Positions 7,258 to 16,800 are shown, counted from the first letter of the stretch. The stretch: 27,729 nt of DNA from an uncultured Clostridia bacterium (GCA_934254835.1 CAKQMI010000025.1:1-27729), one strand, 5' to 3'. Translations and numbers: made by a program. The notes: generated from the sequence alone by a model not told the origin.

Positions 7258-8085
7258 TTATTTTGCGGGTTTTTCGACGTGCACTATGCAACGTTGCGGA
7301 CATTTCGTCGCGCATTTTCCGCAGTTGACGCATTTGGTATAGTCGATTGTCGCAAGGTTGTTGACAATCGTTATCGCGCCGACCTCGCACTGTTTCACGC
7401 AGATACCGCACGCAATACAGCCTTTCGAGCAAAGTTCGCGCACCTCCTTGCCGGTCTGGTGGTTACTGCACGCGACGTAGTATTCGGCGCTTGCGGGGAT
7501 ACGTTTGATAATCTTTTTGGGACACGCCACGATACATCTGCCACAGCCGATACACTTGCTTTGCGACACCTCGGAATAGCCGTGTTGGTTGACGCTGACG
7601 GCGTGATGATGACATTCGTCCACGCAAGTACCCGTGCCAAGACAGCCCCAAGCACACTGTTTGCGCCCGCCTGCCAACAGTTCCATACTGCGACAGTCGC
7701 CGTATCCGACGTAGGAATATTTGTCTTTGGCGTCGTTTCCGCCACGACAACACACGACGACTTTCGTCGCTTCGCCCGTGTTGGTAAGCCCCAAAATCTC
7801 GGCGATTTCTTCTTTCTTTTCCTGTGCGGTCGCATTGCACGCCGAAAGTTCCGCCGTGCCCTCGACAAGCGCGGTTGCAAAGCCGTCGCAACCTGCAAAT
7901 CCGCACGCACCGCAGTTGGCGCCCGACAGACAGTTTTTGACCAAATCGATGCGCTCGTCACGGCTGACGGCAAGTTTTTTGCCAAGGTACGCCAACGCCA
8001 CCGCGAACACCATCGCCAACACTAAAAGAATCAGAGCGGGAATGAATACCTGCAACGCTTTCGATACCGATAAAACGTAAATCAT
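7258..8085 (-). CDS. rnfB: Rnf electron transport complex subunit RnfB
   Basis: 275-residue ferredoxin-like subunit, the probable entry point for electrons from reduced ferredoxin. An N-terminal membrane helix (about 12-35) is followed by the Fe-S domain with C52, C58, C61 and C66 (NCLSGANCGACGFAGC), and by several 4Fe-4S cysteine sets (CIGCGRCIVACP, CIACGICVKQC, CVNCGKCATKCP). The ATG at 8083-8085 has AAGGAGG upstream. It is the last gene of rnfCDGEAB and is followed by a terminator. The usual GGCGYPGC of the N-terminal cluster reads GACGFAGC here. Confidence 0.96.
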   Translation of the reverse strand: MIYVLSVSKALQVFIPALILLVLAMVFAVALAYLGKKLAVSRDERIDLVKNCLSGANCGACGFAGCDGFATALVEGTAELSACNATAQEKKEEIAEILGLTNTGEATKVVVCCRGGNDAKDKYSYVGYGDCRSMELLAGGRKQCAWGCLGTGTCVDECHHHAVSVNQHGYSEVSQSKCIGCGRCIVACPKKIIKRIPASAEYYVACSNHQTGKEVRELCSKGCIACGICVKQCEVGAITIVNNLATIDYTKCVNCGKCATKCPQRCIVHVEKPAK

Positions 8086-8098
8086 AATTCCGCCCTCC

Positions 8099-8674
8099 TT
8101 AAATCATACCGCCGAACGCCGTGAACGCCATACTCATAATGGACGCGGCGACGAGGGTGATGGGGAATCCCTGAAAACTTTCGGGGATATCGCTGTGACG
8201 AAGTTTCTCGCGTATGCCCGCCATAAGGACGATTGCGAGCGTGAAACCGACACCGCTGAAAACGCCGTTCAGAAACGCTTGTATAAGGTTATACCCGTAC
8301 GCGGGCGTGACGTTGACGATTGCAACGCCCAAAACGGCGCAGTTGGTCGTGATAAGCGGGAGATATACGCCGAGCGCGTTATAAAGGCTCGGGCTGAAAC
8401 GCTTAATAACGATTTCGACAAGTTGCACAAGTGCCGCGATAACCAAAATGAAGGCTATCGTCTGAATGTACTCGACGCCCCATTTGACAAGCAAAAGGTT
8501 GACGGCGTAAGTGATAATCGACGCGACGCCCATAACGAAGATAACCGCGACGCCCATACCGAGCGCACTGTCGGTTTTCTTGGAAACGCCGAGGAACGGA
8601 CAAATTCCCAAAAACTGCGCAAGGATAAAGTTGTTGACGAATATTGCACCGATAATAATGTATAAGTACGTCAT
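8099..8674 (-). CDS. rnfA: Rnf complex membrane subunit RnfA
   Basis: 191-residue membrane protein with about six helices and the NNFILAQFLGICPFLGVS start typical of RnfA/NqrE. It pairs with RnfE in the membrane core that couples electron flow to Na+ or H+ transport. The ATG directly abuts the rnfE stop, with AAGGAGG inside the end of rnfE. 13 bases separate it from rnfB. Confidence 0.96.
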   Translation of the reverse strand: MTYLYIIIGAIFVNNFILAQFLGICPFLGVSKKTDSALGMGVAVIFVMGVASIITYAVNLLLVKWGVEYIQTIAFILVIAALVQLVEIVIKRFSPSLYNALGVYLPLITTNCAVLGVAIVNVTPAYGYNLIQAFLNGVFSGVGFTLAIVLMAGIREKLRHSDIPESFQGFPITLVAASIMSMAFTAFGGMI

Positions 8675-9355
8675 TTATTTACCCTCCTTTATGATGATAG
8701 GCTTCAACTCGTTCAGGCGAATTTCCTCACGAAGAGCCTTGTCGCGTTTTCTGTTGCCGACGTGGTTGACCACCGCCATCATAAGCCCGTACACCAAAAA
8801 TCCGCCGGGTGCCATCGAGATGACCGACATCGAATACTCGGGCAAATTGCCGATTGCAATGCCGAAGAACGTGCCTGCGCCGATGACCTCGCGGATAAGT
8901 CCCATAAGGGTGAGCGAGCACATAAATCCAAGCCCCATTCCAAGCCCGTCAAGCGCGCTGTCGCCTATAGTGTTGCACGAGGCAAAAGACTCGGCTCTTG
9001 CCAAAATGATACAGTTAACTACTATTAACGGCAGATAAAGTCCCAAAATCTCATAAACGTCGGGCAAGGCGTATTCCATCACCATATCCAAAACGGTGAC
9101 GAAAGTTGCGATAATCAAGACGTAGGCAGGGATACGAACTTTGTCGGGAATCACGTTCCTAAGAAGTGAAATCATGACGTTACTGCACACCAGAACGAAG
9201 GTGGTCGCAAGCCCCATATAGATGCCGTTCATCGCGGCGGTCGTCAGAGCAAGCGTCGGGCAAGTGCCAAGTACCAAACGGAACGTGGGGTTGTTGCGCA
9301 CGATACCGTTTGAAACGATTTTCCATTTACTGTTGGGGTTTTTTCCTGCTCTCAT
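8675..9355 (-). CDS. rnfE: Rnf complex membrane subunit RnfE
   Basis: 226-residue six-helix membrane subunit homologous to RnfA/NqrD. The motif NPTFRLVLGTCPTLALTTA and the central LPLIVVNCIILARAE segment are characteristic. The ATG at 9353-9355 overlaps the rnfG stop by one base (TAATG) and is preceded by AAGGGGG, so it is tightly coupled within the operon. Confidence 0.96.
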   Translation of the reverse strand: MRAGKNPNSKWKIVSNGIVRNNPTFRLVLGTCPTLALTTAAMNGIYMGLATTFVLVCSNVMISLLRNVIPDKVRIPAYVLIIATFVTVLDMVMEYALPDVYEILGLYLPLIVVNCIILARAESFASCNTIGDSALDGLGMGLGFMCSLTLMGLIREVIGAGTFFGIAIGNLPEYSMSVISMAPGGFLVYGLMMAVVNHVGNRKRDKALREEIRLNELKPIIIKEGK

Positions 9356-9972
9356 TATTTTCCGTCCCCCTTAATAGCTTTGTGGTATTTTGCGACGAGG
9401 TCCGCGCTCGAAGACACGGCGTTGGACGTTTTCGTCGCCGACGACAATGCGGACACTTCTTTGCCGACAGTCGCCTTTTGTTTGTTTGTTCTGAACCCGT
9501 CGATGGTTGTCAAATCGACGTTATAGAATTGATTCAGGAAACTTTCTTTGCTTTCGACGCCCATGGTCTCGGACGAGGACGTTTTCATAATCTTGATAAT
9601 TTTGTTGTCCTCGACGACAATCATAAGTTCCAACCCCGACTTATATCCTTTTGCGGAGGTCGTATAAATATAGACGTCTTTCGTTTCGTCACCGCATTTG
9701 TACACGGCGGTGACCGTTGTGGTCGAATCGATGGGAGTCACTTTGTAATCGGACAGGTTGTCGATTTTTGTCCAACCGCCCTCGCTTGCGTAAGCCTTGT
9801 TGAGGTTTTTTGCAAGTTTTTCTTCGGGCGACTGATAAGTCAACTGGTTGACACCGCCCAAAAGTATGCCCGCAATCAGCGCGATAAACGACAATACGAT
9901 AACGCACGCAGGCATCGGATGATCGCTCAGCCAGACCACTATTTTGTTGGGTTTTCTTTCTTTCTTTGCCAT
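9355..9972 (-). CDS. rnfG: Rnf complex FMN-binding subunit RnfG
   Basis: 205 residues: a short cytoplasmic lysine-rich start, one membrane helix (about 19-42) and an extracytoplasmic FMN-binding domain. The covalent flavin motif, usually SGAT followed by x-T/S, reads LSSATKTSNAV, so Gly is replaced by Ser while the flavin-accepting hydroxyl residues remain. The ATG at 9970-9972 overlaps the rnfD stop by one base. The same reading frame is open upstream to 10263, but that part lies inside rnfD and is not coding in this frame. Confidence 0.94.
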   Translation of the reverse strand: MAKKERKPNKIVVWLSDHPMPACVIVLSFIALIAGILLGGVNQLTYQSPEEKLAKNLNKAYASEGGWTKIDNLSDYKVTPIDSTTTVTAVYKCGDETKDVYIYTTSAKGYKSGLELMIVVEDNKIIKIMKTSSSETMGVESKESFLNQFYNVDLTTIDGFRTNKQKATVGKEVSALSSATKTSNAVSSSADLVAKYHKAIKGDGK

Positions 9973-11006
9973 TACGCCTGCGCCTCCTTTTCGGATTTTT
10001 TGACCTTTTTCGGTTTTTCGGGTTTGACGTAACCGAAAGGACGAGGACGAATATACTTGTCGAGAAGCGGTGTGATGATGTTCATCAAAAGAATTGCGAA
10101 CGACACGCCCTCGGGCATACTGCCGAATTTTCTGAATATCGCCGTCAAAAGTCCGCACCCGACGGCATAGATGCAAACGCCGATCGTGGTGTCGGGGGAC
10201 GTCGCGTAGTCGGTTGCCATAAATATCGCGCCCAGAAGTAATCCGCCCGACAAAATACCGCAACCCGCAACCTTTGCGTCCTTGTAAATCGCAAGGGTGA
10301 CGAGGAAGTACGTCAGAATGTAAATGAGCGGGATTTTAACGTCGATGACCTTTCTTATCGCAAGATACACACCGCCGATAATAAGCGCAAGCGCGCACGT
10401 TTCGCCGGCAGAGCCTCCGACGCGTCCCATGAACAAGTCGAGAGCGGATACGTTCACCGCGCCCTCTTTCAGCGCGACAAGCGGAGTTGCCGAAGTCAGC
10501 GCATTGACGGTGTCGTGGTTGAAATACTTGATAAGTTCCATTCCGCCCTTCGACAAATCGATGGGGGCGACGAAAGACGTCATCGCGGTCGTCCAGGCGA
10601 GCATTACGAAAATACGCGCCGTGATTGCGGGGTTTGCAAAGTTTTTGCCAAGACCGCCGAACAACATTTTCACGACCATCGTTGCGAAAATTCCGCCGAA
10701 AATCGGAACGTACACGGGCACGGTGGGCGTAAGGTTAAGCCCCAGTATAATACCCGTCACCACCGCCGACAAATCATTAACGGTGTGAGGTTTTTTTCTG
10801 ATAAGGTTGTAAAGATATTCCCCAAAAACCGCGCTTGCAACGGCGACCGCCGTCATAAGCAGGGTGTAAACTCCGTACAACAAAAACGACGCGATAACGG
10901 CGGGCATAAGCGCGATTATGACGTCAAACATAACGCCTCTGGTCGTCCTGCCGTTCGTGACGTGCGGAGAAGTCGAAACTATATATTTGTAACTGCTGTC
11001 ATTCAT
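9972..11006 (-). CDS. rnfD: Rnf complex membrane subunit RnfD
   Basis: 344-residue polytopic subunit of the RnfD/NqrB family, carrying covalently bound FMN. The flavin-attachment motif appears as ALTSATPLVAL. FANPAITARIFVMLAW and the C-terminal MPEGVSFAILLMNIITPLLD are family signatures. The lysine-rich tail (KPEKPKKVKKSEKEAQA) is cytoplasmic. The ATG at 11004-11006 is one base after the rnfC stop; AAAGGAG lies somewhat far upstream (about 13 bases), so coupling to rnfC may help initiation. Confidence 0.96.
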   Translation of the reverse strand: MNDSSYKYIVSTSPHVTNGRTTRGVMFDVIIALMPAVIASFLLYGVYTLLMTAVAVASAVFGEYLYNLIRKKPHTVNDLSAVVTGIILGLNLTPTVPVYVPIFGGIFATMVVKMLFGGLGKNFANPAITARIFVMLAWTTAMTSFVAPIDLSKGGMELIKYFNHDTVNALTSATPLVALKEGAVNVSALDLFMGRVGGSAGETCALALIIGGVYLAIRKVIDVKIPLIYILTYFLVTLAIYKDAKVAGCGILSGGLLLGAIFMATDYATSPDTTIGVCIYAVGCGLLTAIFRKFGSMPEGVSFAILLMNIITPLLDKYIRPRPFGYVKPEKPKKVKKSEKEAQA

Positions 11007-11007
11007 A

Positions 11008-12309
11008 CTAAATCTTCTTCTCCTTTATGCTTTTTTTGCCAAGGCGGATTGCCTGAGTCAGCGGACGTTTCGCCGGGCAGTTGTAAGCACAGCACCCGCA
11101 TTCGATACAGTTCAAGACGCCGAATTTTTTGGCTTCTTCCCAGTCGTTTGCCAGCACCGCCGCTTCGATTTTCATAGGCATAAGATGCATGGGACACACT
11201 TTTGCGCAACCGGCGCAGTTGATGCACTGAGTACGCGGTTTATTTTCGATGTCCTGCTCGGTCAAGAACAACAAACTCGAACTGCCTTTGGTGGTACAGA
11301 CGCGCATCGAAGGTTGCGCAAAGCCCATCATCGGACCGCCCGAAATGATTTTTACGTTCTTTTCAGGCAGGGACACGTCCTTGTCGAGAGTGTCGTAAAT
11401 AAACTGATACGACGTGCCTGTTCTCACCCAGAAGTTGCCGGGGTTTTGCACACCGCTTCCCGATACCGTCATCGCCCTTTTGTAGCAAGGCTCGCCGTTG
11501 TATATCGCGCGCGCTACCGAATAAGCGGTATGTACGTTGGACACGACGACGCCGACGTCGGCGGGAAGTCCGCCACAAGGCACTACCCTTCGCGTGACGG
11601 CGTAAATCAGTTGTTTTTCTGCGCCCTGAGGATATTTTACCTTGCACGGCGCAACGGTGATGCCTTTGTCGGCGCAAACCTCGATAAGTTTTTTTATCGC
11701 CTCGGGCTTGTTCTTTTCGATGCCGATAAAGACGTTTTCCGCGCCCAACGCTTTTTTCAACAACAAAACGCCTGCGATGAACTCATCCGTCTTTTCAAGG
11801 AGCAAACGGTAGTCGCAGGTGATGTAAGGCTCGCACTCGGCGGCGTTGATGATAAGCGTATCGACGTGGTTTTTCGGCGAGAGTTTGACGTGCGTCGGGA
11901 AAGTCGCACCGCCCATACCTACGATACCCGCCTCCTGAATCCTGTGGATAATTTCTTCGGGCGCGGGATCGCTTAACGCGGGGAGCGTGACGCGGTCGTA
12001 CTTTTCGTCGTTGGCAATGACAACGTGATTGCAAGATCCGCCGGGTGCCGTGGGCAAAGTCAAAAACCTTGTGACCGTCCCCGATACCGACGAATAGACG
12101 TTTGCCGAAACAAATCCCGATGCCTTGCCGATAAGTTGTCCCTCTTTGACGTAGTCGCCGACGTTCACCACGGGTTCCGCAGGTGCGCCGATGTGTTGCG
12201 ACAAAGGAATACAGACCGAAACAGGCGTCGGAAAGTCCGAAAGAGTGGCGTTCTCCGTCAGTTCCTTCTTACCGTTCGGATGAACGCCTCTTTTAAAAGT
12301 GAAAATCAA
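11008..12309 (-). CDS. rnfC: Rnf complex NADH-binding subunit RnfC
   Basis: 433-residue peripheral subunit that reduces NAD+ with electrons delivered through the complex. The order is an N-terminal FKRGVHP segment, a lipoyl/barrel-like region, the nucleotide- and FMN-binding core (IVGMGGATFPTHVK), a SLBB-like region, and two 4Fe-4S motifs CINCAGCAKVCP and CIECGCCAYNCPAKRP. The start is TTG at 12307-12309 with AAGGAGG upstream. First gene of the operon; a promoter lies just upstream. Confidence 0.95.
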   Translation of the reverse strand: MIFTFKRGVHPNGKKELTENATLSDFPTPVSVCIPLSQHIGAPAEPVVNVGDYVKEGQLIGKASGFVSANVYSSVSGTVTRFLTLPTAPGGSCNHVVIANDEKYDRVTLPALSDPAPEEIIHRIQEAGIVGMGGATFPTHVKLSPKNHVDTLIINAAECEPYITCDYRLLLEKTDEFIAGVLLLKKALGAENVFIGIEKNKPEAIKKLIEVCADKGITVAPCKVKYPQGAEKQLIYAVTRRVVPCGGLPADVGVVVSNVHTAYSVARAIYNGEPCYKRAMTVSGSGVQNPGNFWVRTGTSYQFIYDTLDKDVSLPEKNVKIISGGPMMGFAQPSMRVCTTKGSSSLLFLTEQDIENKPRTQCINCAGCAKVCPMHLMPMKIEAAVLANDWEEAKKFGVLNCIECGCCAYNCPAKRPLTQAIRLGKKSIKEKKI

Positions 12310-12343
12310 AAATCTATCTCCTCCTTCTCATTACAATAGATAT

Positions 12344-12373
12344 ATGATAACACTTTATATAAATATTTGTAAA
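12344..12373 (-). promoter_or_regulatory. Promoter of the rnf operon
   Basis: Minus strand TTTACA (12368-12373), an 18-base AT-rich spacer, then TATCAT (12344-12349), about 34 bases before the rnfC start. Confidence 0.55.
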
Positions 12374-12463
12374 ATGAAAAACAAGAACTTGCTGATAGTT
12401 AATTTTTTAACGCTTTCTATCAATTTGAAAAGCATTGATTATTTTAGTTTTTAATAAAAACGC

Positions 12464-12838
12464 CTACTTTTTGCAAAGTTTTTTGACGATGCAACTTATA
12501 AAGTACGCCCCGCCAAGTAATATCAGAAAATACCCATAGGCTTTTTTCAGTGTGTCTTGCGGAAGTTTTGTGGCGTATATTCCACCCAAGACCGCAAAAA
12601 CGAGCGCGGGTAAAATAACGAAAAAGATGCGCTTTTTGACAACGTATCCGTTTTTGAAATGGACGATAAGCGCGAACGCGCTCATGGGGATAAACGTCAG
12701 CAAATTGACAAGTTGCGCCGACTGTTGCGGTGTGTTTAATACAAGCGTCAACAGCGGAATAAGTAGCGTACCGCCACCCATTCCCATTCCTCCCAACAAA
12801 CCGCCGATTATGCCAAATATAATATATAACGCTTCCAT
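12464..12838 (-). CDS. Half-length TSUP (TauE/SafE) membrane permease, second of a pair
   Basis: 124 residues with about four hydrophobic helices. The glycine-rich GLLGGMGMGGGTLLIPLL motif near the N-terminus is that of the TSUP/DUF81 family, transporters of sulfite, sulfoacetate and related anions or organic acids. Full-length family members have about 250 residues with two such repeats, so this is one repeat unit. The ATG at 12836-12838 has no clear ribosome binding site and lies 24 bases after the upstream half gene, suggesting coupled translation and a heterodimeric transporter. Substrate unknown. Confidence 0.85.
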   Translation of the reverse strand: MEALYIIFGIIGGLLGGMGMGGGTLLIPLLTLVLNTPQQSAQLVNLLTFIPMSAFALIVHFKNGYVVKKRIFFVILPALVFAVLGGIYATKLPQDTLKKAYGYFLILLGGAYFISCIVKKLCKK

Positions 12839-12862
12839 TTTGAAAGTTAAAACCGTGTTTTG

Positions 12863-13276
12863 TCACAATACCATTTTTATTCCCGCGACAATCATCACGC
12901 CGTAAAACAAAAACGATATGAACTTGTTGGACAGTTTTTTAAGGAGCGACGCGCCCAAAAGTCCGCCGATAATCACCCCTATCGCCGTCATCGAAAACCC
13001 TTGCCCCGTCTGCACGTTTTTCAAAATATAAGTCACCGCGCCGACAATCGTCACGGGCAGGATTACGGCAATCGCGGTTGCGTGCGCTTTCTTTTCGGGA
13101 AGTTTCATAATAAGCGTGAGCGCGGGCACGACAAGCATACCTCCACCGCCCCCGAAAAATCCCGACAGAGCACCCGTCACCGCCCCCGAAATTATCAAAG
13201 ACGCCACCCTCAGCACTTCCTTTTTCCTTGAAACCGAAGCATATTTTTGCATGGAAATAGTATCTTGAATTTTCAC
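12863..13276 (-). CDS. Half-length TSUP (TauE/SafE) membrane permease, first of a pair
   Basis: 137 residues from GTG at 13274-13276; an ATG eight codons later is an alternative and neither has a strong ribosome binding site. After a polar start come about four helices, with the repeat motif GALSGFFGGGGGMLVVPAL and KKAHATAIAVILPVT. It is homologous in layout to the second gene. Together the two amount to one normal TSUP transporter of about 250 residues. They are in different reading frames with a stop and a 24-base gap between, so this is a split or unfused pair, not a single-base frameshift. Transcribed away from the inverted-repeat region at 13331-13770. Confidence 0.85.
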   Translation of the reverse strand: MKIQDTISMQKYASVSRKKEVLRVASLIISGAVTGALSGFFGGGGGMLVVPALTLIMKLPEKKAHATAIAVILPVTIVGAVTYILKNVQTGQGFSMTAIGVIIGGLLGASLLKKLSNKFISFLFYGVMIVAGIKMVL

Positions 13277-13330
13277 GAAATAATACTTTTCCCGTCCTCT
13301 CTTTTATAATATTTTTAAGTATTTGGGTTA

Positions 13331-13494
13331 TCATACCAGACAGATACAATACGAATCGTGGTCAAAATGCCGAGGTCTTCGATGATTTTTGAAAAGCGCG
13401 AACTCGGTTGTGCTTTGTACCGATGCAAGCATTTTCAAAAACGCGAAAAAAGAACGGCGTCTTTTGAAAGTTTGCATTATTCAAGTTTGGTATA
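13331..13494. repeat. MITE-like inverted-repeat element, copy 1
   Basis: About 164 bases without a gene. The left end (13332-13363, CATACCAGACAG then ATACGAATCGTGGTC) is the approximate inverse of the right end (13470-13494, GTTTGCATTATTC then TTGGTATA). Its interior from about 13370 (TCTTCGATGATTTTTGAAAA onward) aligns with the right half of copy 2, with gaps, at roughly 70 percent by eye. Ends in TATA. No open reading frame of substance. Confidence 0.6.
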
Positions 13495-13770
13495 CCAGAC
13501 AGGAATAATACGAACCGTGGTCTTGCTCCGTGTTTTTGACTAAAACTTCGTTGCGCTCACGGTTTATACATACAGTATTAACCCGCTCGCGTGCCTTGTT
13601 TTCGTCTAAAAACGCGGGGGCAATACTCCTTAGACCAAACCGTCGAGATTTTCGATGATTTTTGGAAAAGACGAACGCAGTTGTACTTTTTGTACCACAA
13701 GCGAGTTTTTGCCGAAAAGCACGGAAATATCGGCGTTTTGGCACAGTTCGTATTATTCCCGTCTGGTATA
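13491..13770. repeat. MITE-like inverted-repeat element, copy 2
   Basis: 280 bases bounded by a nearly perfect 25-base terminal inverted repeat. The left end 13491-13515 reads TATACCAGACAGGAATAATA then CGAAC. The right end 13746-13770 reads GTTCG then TATTATTCCCGTCTGGTATA. There is one mismatch between the arms. It shares its first bases with the end of copy 1, giving the palindrome TGGTATACCA at the junction. The interior 13641-13745 resembles 13370-13470 of copy 1. Non-coding. A nonautonomous element or its remnant is the likeliest reading; no transposase is in the window. Confidence 0.7.
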
Positions 13771-13783
13771 TTCAAAAAATCGA

Positions 13784-13812
13784 TTGCCAAATAATTCGAT
13801 ATGTATTATAAT
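13784..13812 (+). promoter_or_regulatory. Promoter of the large lipoprotein gene
   Basis: TTGCCA (13784-13789), exactly 17 bases, then TATAAT (13807-13812). It begins 14 bases after the end of inverted-repeat copy 2. Strong match, consistent with high expression of the gene that follows. Confidence 0.8.
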
Positions 13813-13836
13813 GCAAAATGTATATTTTATTTTAAC

Positions 13837-13851
13837 GCGCATTACGTGCGC
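13837..13851 (+). other. Small hairpin in the lipoprotein 5' leader
   Basis: GCGCA/TGCGC arms (13837-13841 and 13847-13851) with loop TTACG, inside the predicted untranslated leader about 25 bases before the start codon. It could be an mRNA-stabilising hairpin or a protein-binding palindrome. Confidence 0.45.
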
Positions 13852-13877
13852 ATAGTACACACTATACAGGAGTCGAA

Positions 13878-16800
13878 ATGAACAAACTCAATCAAAAAAA
13901 ATTGCTCACACTTCTCGTATGTCTGATGCTTATCGTGTCCATCACGCTTCTTGCGGCGTGCAACAAAAAGACCGACGACAACAAGACAACCGACACTACG
14001 AGCGCTTCTCCGTCATTCACCAACGGCAATTTCAAGTCATACGTTTCTTCGGACAGCGGATATCCTTACGCTCCGTCGAGCTTCACCGGCTCGCCCACGT
14101 CTGATCCTGCCGAAGGCACCCTGCCCAAGTTGGACACCGTAAAACGCGGTGTAATCAACCTTGCCGACTACAACAAGCTCGGCGACTGGCGCACCTTTGA
14201 AAAGTTTGAAGCCAAACGTCTGACGGACGAAAACGATGCGAAAAACTATAATAAGGACGACAACGTTCTTATGATAAACAACACCGAGGCTCGTTACTAT
14301 ATGTACAGATCGAACGAGTTCACCGTGTCCGCAAACACGAAATATCTGTTGCAAGTTGACGTCCGCACCGCAAATCTCAGCGGTGGCGACAAAAAAGGCG
14401 CGACGATTAAGGTCTCGAAGAGTTATACTTCGGGCTCGACCATTCCCTCAACCGAGGGCTACGCAAGTTTCGACTCGGTGACCAACGGCGAATGGACGAC
14501 TTATTCCTTCATCATCGAAGGCAAATTCAACGGCAACACCTCGCTTGAACTGCAACTTATGCTCGGCAACGACAACCTTCGCGCAGAGTATCTGACCGGC
14601 GGTTTCGCGTTTTTTGACAACATTCGTCTGACCACGGTCAAAGACGACACAGTTTTGCCCACCGAAAACGTAAAACCAATCGTCCTTTCGGTGCCCAACG
14701 CAAACTTCGACTATACCACGAAGGAAAACTTCCCGTACCTTTACAACAGACTTTCAACCGACAGTAACAGCAACTTCGGCGTTGTGAACGAGTCTGGCGC
14801 AAAAGACGAAAACGACAAAATCACTTTGGTCGGCGAATGCAAAATCGATGCGAACGCCCTCAAAGATCACGGCAATGTTTTTGCAATCTACAACACCGCC
14901 CTTGCCAAAATGGGCTTCTACACCGCCAACCCCTTGTACTTCAAGCGCGGTAACATGTACAAAGTCACCATTGCGGTGAACACTCAGTATGTTGAACCGC
15001 AAATTGTCGAAGAAAACGGCACCCAAGTCGAAAAAGGCAAGGCGTACGTTGCCCTCGGCAAGAAAGACCTTGACGAAAACAAAATTATCGAAATCGAGAA
15101 AAAAGACGGTTGGAACGACTATACCTTCTTCGTTTACGCAAACGAGAATACCGCGGACGAACTTTACTTCCACTTCGGTCTCGGTAAAGACAGCGACAAC
15201 AAGGCAAAAGGCTATGCTCTTGTTGACAATTTGCGCATCGAAGAAATCAAAGAAATCGGCGATACCACCGGCGACCATGTCACCGACAACCGCCTCAAAA
15301 AAGACGACAACCTGATTAAAACCGTCTTTGAAAATAAGAGTGGCACCGATATCAACGGCGTTCCCGTGACAATTTCTAACAACGGCGCAACTTTCTCCAA
15401 GGACGACAAGACGCCCTACTCTTCTGACGTTTTCGGCGACAACAACAGGATATTCACGTCGAACACCCCGACGCTTGCTAAATTCCAAACGACAGCAACC
15501 CTTGAAAAAGACAGATATTACCGTTTCAGCGTATGGGTAAAGACAGTTGACGTTCCTTCGACTTCGGGCGTCGTCCTGACCGTTTACGACGGCGATAAAA
15601 TAACCAAAAATCCGGAAGCGAAAGCAATCGCAACGTTCAACGCGGTCGTCACCGAAAAGGACCTTGCCGACAGCTCGTCGAGCCTCAACGGTTATCGCGA
15701 ACTCGTCTGCTACTTCCACACCACGTCGCGTGACGAACAAGCCGTGACGTTTGAAATCGCGCTCGGCAGTGGCAACGCGTGGACAAGCGACACCCTGTTC
15801 AAAGGCACGGCGTATATCGCCAACGCATCTCTTGTCGAAACCGATTATTCAAAATACAACAGTGCGTCGGCTTCCGGCACCTACGAAAAGAAACACGACT
15901 GGTACGAAACGCTTTCGAGCGAAACTTTCACCAACGGTCAATTCCAAAAATACAACTACTCCGACACGAAGTTCTTCAAGGAAGGCGGTCTGAACGATAA
16001 AGACGAATTCCAAAAAACCGCTTTCGGCGTACCTTCGGGCTGGACGCTCAAAGGCGAAAAAGAAAAAGCTGTTGCGGGTATCGTTGACGTCAACCGCGAG
16101 GCTTTGCTTGAAAACCTTAAAAATAAAGCAGGCATACCCGACGACCTCAAAAACGCTCCGTTTACTTTCAACCCCGCCGACAAGGACATCACAACGTACG
16201 GCACTTTCGCGGGCGGAAGTTCTTATCTCCTCGTCCACTCCGACGACTACAAAGGTCTTGCAAAAGAGACGGTGCGCGTCGGCTACGTTTCCAACAGCCT
16301 TACACTGAACGCGAACTCTTACTATAAGATCAGCGTTTTGGTGAAAGTCATAAAAGGTCAGGCAAGCGTCTATCTCATGACCGACAACAACATCGCGGAA
16401 ACCAACCAAAGCAGTAAGTTTGAAGGTATCAACAGCACAGTGTCCTCCGAAACGGGCAACTGGAAGCGCTATACCTTCTATGTCAAGACGGGCTTCTCGT
16501 CCATCAGCGCAACGCTTGGATTGTATCTTGGCGGAAAAGACGTGGACATTGCCCTCACCGACGAGAATATGATGACCAAACTCGAAAACGATTTGTCGGG
16601 TAAATACGTCAAAGAAGTCGCAGAAGACGGCACCGTAAAGTTCGTCGTTTACAACAAGAACACTCATAAAGACGTCAAAGATACTTACAACTATAAGGGC
16701 AGTGCAACAGGCGGTACGGTCTTGTTCGACTACGTCATCAAAGAGGACATCACCGAGGTTGACTACAACGCAAAAACCGCCGAGGCAGTCGCTTCCGCAG

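Noticed and set aside
9973..10263. Upstream extension of the rnfG reading frame
   Set aside because: It overlaps rnfD in another frame. The start at 9972 gives a standard RnfG and a one-base TAATG junction.
12381..12422. Hairpins between the TSUP pair and rnfC (TGATA...TATCA with inner GTTAA/TTAAC; CAAG-AA-CTTG) as a terminator
   Set aside because: The stems are AT-rich or only four pairs and lack a clean U run. I could not decide whether TSUP transcripts stop here.
12464..13276. TSUP pair as one frameshifted pseudogene
   Set aside because: Each half has its own start and stop, a complete repeat and a 24-base gap. Paired half-size genes are a simpler reading, though an assembly error cannot be excluded.
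13331..13770. Repeats considered as a CRISPR array
   Set aside because: The units are inverted as well as direct, long, diverged and not evenly spaced, and there are no cas genes.
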